Below, piece after piece: positions 56,634 to 64,000 of a DNA stretch of 64,000 bases. The translations under genes and the position numbers were made by a program. The DNA comes from Antedon mediterranea (taxonomy: Eukaryota; Echinodermata; Crinoidea; Comatulida; Antedonidae). The first letter of the stretch is position 1. The number at the start of each line of letters is the position of its first letter. Location: positions 36,257,795 through 36,321,794 of the forward strand of contig NC_092670.1 of the NCBI RefSeq assembly GCF_964355755.1. The letters are read 5' to 3'. The notes under the pieces are model-generated. The model had not been told where the DNA came from, searched no databases, and saw only the letters and a program-made list of their open reading frames with translations.

Positions 56634-56793
56634 AGCTCTGTGTAAACTATCAAACTTGTTTGACAAAAAAGTGTGATGTGCCCAAATATGGTAGTGATAT
56701 GCCCAAATATGGTATTGGTATGATATCATCATGGTCATATATGGGCACATCACATTTCTTTGTCAAATAAAGTTTGATAGTGTAGACAAAGCT
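56634..56793. mobile_element. MITE-1 copy, perfect TTA duplication
   Basis: TTA at 56631-56633 and 56794-56796; 160 bp, near-complete foldback. An extra TTAAGCTCTG fragment lies 20 bp to the left. Confidence 0.9.
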
Positions 56794-56936
56794 TTACAAA
56801 CAATCAACCAGGCGGGACTGAATGTTTAGTACAAAAAAAAATTTTTTTCAACAAAATCATAAATATCCCAACGACACATCGAGATGGGTAATCCGACACA
56901 ATTTATGTTTCTGTAGTTATTATCTACTTAGTTTAT

Positions 56937-57772
56937 GGAACGCCGTTTACGCAACATTTTGATGATATGAATTTTATGACGCGATATGTGAATGAAATGC
57001 ATCGATATGAATTGAATGGCGCGATATATGAATGAAATGTTTTGAATTGAATGCTTTGAATTGAATGTTTTGAATGAAATGTTTTGAATGAAATGTTTTG
57101 AATGAAATGTTTTGAATTGAATGTTTTGAATAAAATGTTTTGAACGAAATGTTTTGAATGAAATGTTTTGAATGAAATGTTTTGAATGAAATGTTTGAAT
57201 TGAATTGAAAAGTCAAACTATTGGCGGCGTATGTCATTCCCGCTCGCGAGTTTTAACCTCTTATGCCTAAGCCTGGGTACCCTCATCTCCTTTCCACGCT
57301 GTCATCAATATGGATCCTTTACAGAGAATCCTAACAGACCTGACATTGGAATACATATTTCCGAACACAGGTCTGTTAGGATTCTCTGTAAAGGCAGCGT
57401 GGAAAGGAGTAAGGAGATGAGGGTACCCACGCTTAGGCCTAAGAGGTTGAGAAAAAAAATCGCGAGCGGGAATGACATACGCCACCAATAGTTTGACTTT
57501 TCAATTCAATTCAAACATTTCAATCAAAACATTTCATTTAAAACATTTAATTCAAAACATTTCATTCAAAACATTTCATTCAAAACATTGCATTCAAAAC
57601 AATTTATTCAAAACATTTCATTCAAAACATTTCATTCAAAACATTCAATTCAAAGCATTCAATTCAAAACATTTCATTCATATATCGCGCCATTCAATTC
57701 ATATCGATGCATTTCATTCACATATCGCGTCATAACATTCATATCATTGAAATGTTGCGTAAACGGCGTTCC
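56937..57772. mobile_element. 836-bp near-complete palindrome with ~13-bp tandem arms
   Basis: Ends GGAACGCCGTTTACGCAACA and TGTTGCGTAAACGGCGTTCC, flanked by AT. Each arm (56937-57230 and 57480-57772) contains about a dozen GAATGAAATGTTTT-type units, and the centre (57231-57479) is itself inverted (CTAACAGACCT...AGGTCTGTTAG). The same protein is predicted on both strands for this reason; it is not a gene. Confidence 0.9.
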
Positions 57773-58277
57773 ATATTAGTTTGTTCTTTATCAAAAAAAT
57801 CTAAATCAAACGATAATTACTGTAATATTAAGCTGTAATTACCAAATATTCCTTAGATACTTTTGGTAAAACCTTATATCTCACGCATGCGTACAACAAC
57901 GTTTAATTAACAGTGCACCTTTTACTCCAAAAGATTATAAAGAAGATAAATAATCAGGTAATACTTTCAGGTTTTGCTGGTTTTTGTATTATATTTTTAT
58001 ACCGAAATAAATAAATTAAAAAAAATCACACTTCATAATTGAAATTCAACTGACAGATTCACTTGAAACAGACAAGAATTGTAGGCTTATTCTAGTTTGT
58101 GTAAAATAAGACAAGACCTGGAAATATTAATAATAAAACGTGTTTTATGTTTGTAATCATTGCTGCAACAACTTTCGAATCCCGAGGCGAAAATGTCCAC
58201 TATGTGAAATGGCGTCAGTGTCATTTCCACAAATCGGAACAGGTGACCTTTACATTTGAAATACATATGTGACGTAA

Positions 58278-60399
58278 AGGCTGGTTTCCTGTCGACGTAA
58301 GAAGTCGAATTTTGCAACGATTCTTGCGTTTCATACGTTTCTTACGTCTCTTACGAAAGTTGAGAAAAACTTGACGTCGTTGACCTTAGTCAAGATCGTG
58401 TCGGGCCGCATAGAAACATCTGTAGTTATGCTGCTCCCGAAAGTTGAAATTTTGGCTGTGAAACACACGTCGTATGCTTACGTCGATTTTAGTGTTGTTA
58501 CGAAAGTTGAAATTTTTTCTTACGTCGGTCGGATTTATGACGTATTTGAAACAACATCTCTGATTGGTGTTTCTTTTTAGAGCGGGTTTTATCATTATTC
58601 GCGCGAAATGTTGAATGTTATTGTACCTGTAGCTACTCAGCAGCAGTGTCAGTGCAGCACACCAACATATTATTTTCAGTAGGCTAGGCCCTAGTATTAG
58701 TAAAATACTTAATTAATACTGTACTAATAGGAATTGGATTTGACCAAATAATTAAACTAGCCTAGGCCCCTAGCCTATTATTATTAGACCTACCTAGGCC
58801 CTAGGCTAAGCATTGGCCTATGGGCCTCCCTATAAGCATATCTAATCGAGCATGATATAGTACTAACCGCAGTAAGATACCCATTATTTACAGGCCTATA
58901 ATAAGAATAAATTTAACAAAACAATATAAATTATACAAAATCAAGCAAACAATTTTTTTTTAAAGTTACATAATAATATTATATTGCTTACAAAGGGGCT
59001 TTCTATATCTTATCTTGTTGCAAATGTTCATTTTCGCGACGTTTCTACCGATGCTGATTGTTTATTGCACGTCCATAAATAAGAGTATTAGATTTTGATA
59101 TGAGTTGTAAACCAATTCAATTCAATTCATCGACATTTTTATTCCATAATCAATATAAAAACATATACAAATACAATACAAATAATAAGATAATGGAATG
59201 GGATACAAAATAAGCACAAGCGCTTTAAGCATGTAACCCTAACAAAAAGATCAAACAATTAGTACAAACAAAAAGAACAAACCAAAATAACATAATGTGA
59301 TTTACTTAACTTAAATATTTCTATTGTTATAATATTGCTTTAATCTCTGTTTAAACAAACTTAAAGTGGGGGATTGTTTTATATAGTCTGTTAAATTGTT
59401 CCAAATATGTGTTCCTTGGTAGGAAATACATTGCTGTCCGACTTTGGTGCGTTTTAGTTGTGGACAGTAGTTTGACCTGTTTCTAGTTGAGTAATTATGG
59501 AATGAGGCAGATGTACTAAATAAGTTATTAAATGATTCAGGTAATAGATTATGTTTATATTGATACATAAATATAGCAGTGTGTTTCGTATAAAGGTCAA
59601 AAATATTTAATGTTTGGGTCGAAATAAAAAGTGGATGAGAAGGATGCATAAAATGAACATGACAAATATTTCTAAGTGCTTTTTTCTGGAGAATATGTAT
59701 ACGGTTTAAATTTGTAGCAGAAGTAGCACCCCATACTGTGATAGCATACGTTATTCTAGGTAATATAAGTGCATTGTATACCGTTAACAAGATGTTACTT
59801 GATAACATAGACTTCACTTTGTTTAAGACACCAATTATTCTAGAAATACTGTTTGCTACCTCATTTACATGAAAATTAAACGATAAACTCCCTGATTAGA
59901 ACATTATTATGCCTATATTGAAACTACTGTGCATTTGTAAAGTATGTAGGCCTACAACATCGTAAAGTGGGCTAAAATTATAGTAGTAAATACATACAAA
60001 TGTTATTGTCCGGCTTTATTTCACTATAAGGAAATACACATTACGTCATAACTCTTGTCGCTCATTGGTTGCTTGTTACGATTGCGCTTACGTCTCTTGC
60101 GAAAGTTGACTTCAAGTCAACTTTCGTAAGAGACGTAAGAAACGTGACGCAAGGGCGTTCATTCAAGCGTAAGATAAAAAATCCCGGTTTCCTGTAAAAT
60201 CGGAAGAAAACGTCGTAACGCAACAATTGTTAGGTCATCGGTTTCCTGTAAAATCGTTTGTCGTTACCATTTTTCTTACGTTGCGTCGATTTTGTAAATT
60301 TTCGATCGTAATCGGTTTCCTGTAAAATCCGCATTTCTTACGACAAATCGGCGTAGTCGCAACAAAAGTGATGTTCTTACGTCGACAGGAAACCAGCCT
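58278..60399. mobile_element. 2.1-kb TIR element with TAA duplication (PIF/Harbinger-like size of TSD)
   Basis: AGGCTGGTTTCCTGTCGACG at left and CGTCGACAGGAAACCAGCCT at right, TAA at 58275-58277 and 60400-60402. Subterminal CTTACGTCTCTTACGAAAGT repeats, and three CGGTTTCCTGTAAAATC copies at about 60183-60330. No transposase. A LINE fragment is inserted at 59113-59897. Confidence 0.82.
59113..59897 (-). pseudogene. 5'-truncated LINE: reverse-transcriptase C-terminus and 3' end
   Basis: The minus-strand frame 59894-59311 encodes FHVNEVANSISRIIGVLNKV, then LLTVYNALILPRITYAITVW, IHILQKKALRNI and a Cys-poor tail ending LKQYYNNRNI. This is the standard end of an RT of CR1/Jockey-type LINEs (ALILPxxxYxIxVWG). 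It starts abruptly at about 59897 and ends with (GAATT)n-like repeats at 59113-59128, the usual outcome of incomplete target-primed reverse transcription. The remaining frame is intact, so the insertion may be recent. Confidence 0.8.
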
Positions 60400-60981
60400 T
60401 AACGTGTCTCGTAAAAAATGTATATTGTCAAGAGTTAAAATGAGCAAAATTATACAAAAGCTTACAGTGAACATTTTTTGTAGATCTCTATTTTCTATGC
60501 CTTTCAACAACATTTTATGAACAATGTTCATACGAAATTTCATGATGCATGAAATATCGGTAATTCTTAAATTGAATAGAGTAGGCCGCGCCTACCTTAT
60601 TTTCTTTTGTAGCTTGTTAAAGGTAGGCATAGTATTCAATTAGGGGACAGGGGCACCAACAAGGCAAAAGGTCCACAGACCTTTCAAAATACAAGTGCAA
60701 TGTATGAAGACCTGCTCAGCCCAAACCATAGAGCTGGTCCTGTTTACTTGTAAATTTCGTTTCATATTTCGAAGTATAATAAGTCAAATTTCCGGGACCT
60801 AGCAAATCTATTTTTCAAAAATGTTCTTAGCTCCAAACCCCACCCCCCCCCCACCCCCGACAGCAACCAGCCTATGTCTTGTAACGCATCGTGTATGATT
60901 CGTACATGCGACAGGTAGCTAAATCTATACATATTCTAAATATTGGCCGTTTAGTCAGTCACTGTTACACTTTCGTAAGTT

Positions 60982-61114
60982 ACTTGCAACGCAACGACGT
61001 AGGCGCAACGTAAGTGGGTTGACCAATCACAGTGGCAGCCCGGATGACCCATCGCGCCGTGATTGGTCAAATTGCCTGCGGTTACGATGCTGCGTTTCGT
61101 TCAAATGGGAACCA
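60982..61114. mobile_element. MITE-2 copy, diverged
   Basis: GTTGACCAATCACAGTGGCA, CGTGATTGGTCAAATTGCC and CAAATGGGAACCATT. Confidence 0.65.
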
Positions 61115-61624
61115 TTCACAGTTTAGATTCCCGTCATAATGTGATCGTATTTGCAGTGTCAAGTCATTCTGACATGCGTAATATTCAGTCTAAACGTAGA
61201 GGATCCCTTTGGGCTCCCGTAACATCATGTAAAATGACAACATGTTTACATCCTGAAATTGACATTATCTTTAATAATTGAAGATGTTTATAAAAACAAC
61301 TGTCTAAATTCACAAGATAAACAGGATACAAATTAAATTCATTTGTTTTCGTCAAAAAACCGTTTACATGTAGTCCATAATTTAATTATTAATATTATTA
61401 TGAATAACAGTATCTTAAACGTTGGCGTAATTAATTGTAGGCCCTTGTCATAAGACTCTCTTTATTATAAGCTTATATTTATATTTTCTATTGTACGCGC
61501 TTAAAAAACCGTTTATCTGTAGTCCATAAATTTAATTATTAATATTATGATGAATAACAATATCATAAACATTGGCGTTATTAATAATAGTAGGCTTAGG
61601 CCGTTGCCATAAAACTACTCTTTA

Positions 61625-61803
61625 AGCGTGGTTCCCACTAGCAACGCAACGCAAGGACGTAACGCAACGCAAGTGAATTGACCAATCACAAGCGATGGCT
61701 TATTAGCTTGTGATTGCTAACTGTCTATAACTTCGCTTGTCATTGGTTAAAACGCTTGCGTTGCGTTTACGTCCTTGCGTTACGTTCTAGTGGGAACCAA
61801 GCT
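61625..61803. mobile_element. MITE-2 copy, TTA duplication
   Basis: TTA at 61622-61624 and 61804-61806; 179 bp, AGCGTGGTTCCCACTAG to CTAGTGGGAACCAAGCT. Best copy for defining this family. Confidence 0.92.
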
Positions 61804-62080
61804 TTACTATTATGCTTAGGCCTATATAGATGTTTTCTAATTTACGTGTTTTTCAAAATAAATCATTTCCCGTATCGCCGATGTTAATTGTAGCCTATGC
61901 TGTCTATATTAGTCTATCTTAAAAGTAAAAATACATCGTAGCATATAGTACGAATATTGTGCACGGACGTAACTTTAAAAAAAGGGCATTTTTTGCTCCG
62001 CACACTCCACCGATAGCAAAACCCGTAAATATAAAAAGTAGAATATTAAAGATGAATATATAAAAAAAATAATAATAATT

Positions 62081-62395
62081 CTTAAACAATTTTTTGTTGA
62101 ATATGCCATTTTAATGTCACCTAATAGTTTATCACTTTGACTAAAAATTGGATCGAAAAAAAATGTATGTACCTAAAAAAATGTAATTTAAAGCAAAACA
62201 TTGTCAAATTGGCTACCAGCCAATGTTGAGTTTTTGGTTGAATTTAACCATTTATTTTTTTCATTTTATAAGTGAAAACATATTTTTTTCCGTTTTTATT
62301 TCTACGAAAGCGATTAACTTTATTAAAACTACAAAAAAATCTATTCAAATTATGATTTTATTAATCTTCATTTTTCATGTTTTTGGAGGACAATT
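62081..62395. mobile_element. ATTGTCCCC-type MITE, copy 4
   Basis: TTGTTGAATATGCCATTTT, CACTTTGACTAAAAATTGGA, TTGGCTACCAGCCAATG and TGTTTTTGGAGGACAATT. The frame 62223-62519 overlaps it and is not a gene. Confidence 0.75.
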
Positions 62396-62717
62396 AAACA
62401 AACGCCGATTTGTCAACACCGTGCGTATCGTGGACCAATATCCTAATTATAAGCTATTCGATACAATAATACAACCAGACGACAAACAAAACCAAGTTAT
62501 TAATAAATTTAGAAAATGATCTGTGAAAATAATTACATTGTTCAGGACATTCATAACGTATTGTTAAAATTAACCCCGAACAACTACTGGTGGCAAGGCG
62601 TGTATATCGTGTTACCAAGCAATCAATAGACGGGCACGTACAAAGAGAATATGGTGTAGATGAGCCATGCGAAAATCAAGTGCGTGGTATATGCGCCTAT
62701 TTGCCTTAAGTTCATCC

Positions 62718-62930
62718 GTAAAGATTGGTTCCCACTAGGACGTAACGCAACGACGCAAGCGCGACGTAAAGCTTGGTTCCCACTAGGACGCAACGCAAGA
62801 ACGTAAGTTGCCAGGCAAGTGAATTGACCAATCAAAATCGAGGATTATTTCAACTGTTGCTTGTGATTGGTCAGTTCATTTGCATTGCGTCTTACGTTCT
62901 TGCGTTGCGTTCTAGTGGGAACCACGCTTT
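62718..62930. mobile_element. MITE-2 copies, one partly inside/next to another
   Basis: Two left ends GGTTCCCACTAGGACG (62727 and 62775) and one right end GTTCTAGTGGGAACCACGCT. Confidence 0.85.
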
Positions 62931-63029
62931 AGCAATTTACCAATCACAGCAATGGATTATCCGAATTTTTGCTTGTGATTGGTCAACTCGCTTGCGTCCT
63001 TGCGTTGCGTCCTAGTGGGAACCAAGCTT
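62931..63029. mobile_element. MITE-2 copy, left-truncated
   Basis: TTACCAATCACAGCAATGGA to GTCCTAGTGGGAACCAAGCT then TAA. Confidence 0.8.
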
Positions 63030-63231
63030 AAGGTACACTCATCGTTATAATCAATGACAAAATTACCTATCGGTACTATAGTACCTCTATTCCTTCGACG
63101 ATTTATAATTAACATAACCTTTCGTTCCTACCTAATAACGCCCAGGTGCGTAGGCATAATATGTTCCACGGATTAGCACTGCATAGCTTATGGTGTGGGT
63201 GGACGGGCTTTGGCACGTTATGATACGCTGG

Positions 63232-63351
63232 CAGTGGCGTAACACAGAGGCCTGGCCCCTGGTTTAGGAACCATACTGCTCAGGAGCCCCATAAGCTCCT
63301 GAGCAGCCTCTGGTTTAGCCAGTGAGCGCTCATATAGCCGTTACGCCACTG
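63232..63351. mobile_element. hAT-like MITE, copy 3, perfect 8-bp TSD
   Basis: CAGTGGCGTAAC to GTTACGCCACTG, 120 bp, flanked by TACGCTGG at 63224-63231 and 63352-63359. The 8-bp duplication and CAGTGGCG ends point to hAT. Confidence 0.92.
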
Positions 63352-63752
63352 TACGCTGGCTTACACACTAACAGTTAGTGTGTCCACACAGTTGCATTAT
63401 AATGTTTGAATTGTGTGATTGACGCAACAAGACTGAGAAAATATTTTATTTGTCTGGAACCAACTTTTACAATTCTAGTAGTTTCCAAATTCACGTTCAA
63501 TCGTATATTTTGAATAGATCCCTTACCGGCCGAACTTTTAAGTGTATTGATTTTTGGTCTGTCAGTAATTTCCGCTATTTGATTATCTCTTCAATTTGCA
63601 TTAGAACGAATTTCTAACAAATTAATGATAAGTATTAAAGTGCTGTCCAAATTTGATTTGTAAACGTAAAAGTAATTGCTTGGGAAGGGGAAAAGAGTGC
63701 CATATAAATGTCTTCTTAATTCGTTAATCTTGGGTTCAAATGAAATAACTAA

Positions 63753-63883
63753 AGATATGTCTACAGTATCAAACTAGTTTAACAAAGAAGTATGTTTCCA
63801 AAAATGGTAGTGATATGACGTCATCGTGTCCATATATAGGCACATCACATTGTTGTCACATATAGTTTGATAGTGTGATAGCT
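63753..63883. mobile_element. MITE-1 copy
   Basis: TAA then AGATATGTCTACAGTATC; right TTTGATAGTGTGATAGCT then TAC. Diverged. Confidence 0.75.
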
Positions 63884-64000
63884 TACTAGATTCGTGAACC
63901 ATAAACCGTTGGTGAACTGTTTTTTAGTTGCCTCAATAGAGTGAGTCAAGAGACCTAGTCTAGTAGACTACCATCAGTGTGTTCTCGCTGAATGATTAGG

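Noticed and set aside
56974-57779. Matching 87-residue frames (FKTFHSKHF-type) on opposite strands
   Set aside because: They are the two arms of a palindrome of short tandem repeats and are not coding.

Overview
This is an AT-rich animal genomic window (spliced genes, U2-type introns, abundant DNA-transposon relics). The short stretches of TAGGCCTA-type sequence, the gene content and the repeat types suggest a marine invertebrate deuterostome. An echinoderm is my guess, but nothing here proves it.

Layout. (1) 1-3469, plus strand: the 3' seven coding exons of a BBS12-type chaperonin-like gene, whose 5' end lies outside the window. (2) 5605-29459, minus strand: a complete FBXL4 gene (F-box plus leucine-rich repeats) in 16 coding exons. 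I rebuilt it exon by exon, with compatible phases throughout, giving 572 residues. The two genes are convergent, with about 2.1 kb between their stop codons. (3) Inside FBXL4 intron 10 (8662-21427) lie a 1.6-kb 21-bp minisatellite, a 7.0-kb non-autonomous transposon that landed in that minisatellite and itself carries later insertions, and, on the opposite strand, a single-exon NHL beta-propeller gene (20041-20907). (4) 30799-34409: a 3.6-kb transposon with long terminal inverted repeats, a TTA duplication and a decayed gene for a nuclease-like protein. A tRNA-Asp(GTC) gene lies 45 bp beyond it, on the minus strand. (5) 34.5-64 kb: no convincing host protein gene. It holds MITEs, LINE tails, a 5S-rRNA-derived SINE, large palindromic elements and simple repeats.

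BBS12 (assembly of the ciliary BBSome with other chaperonin-like proteins) and FBXL4 (SCF ubiquitin ligase limiting mitophagy at mitochondria) have no known shared pathway, so their adjacency is probably just local synteny.

The most distinctive content is the mobile DNA. At least six short inverted-repeat families can be defined from copies within the window: a 16-copy family with TTA/TAA duplications, a family of about 13 copies with CCAAT-box-like motifs, a hAT-like family with a perfect 8-bp duplication, an ATTGTCCCC-ended family and others. The 7-kb element has about thirty 61-bp and six 112-bp tandem units built on the palindrome CAACGTTG. It is the best candidate for something not well described.
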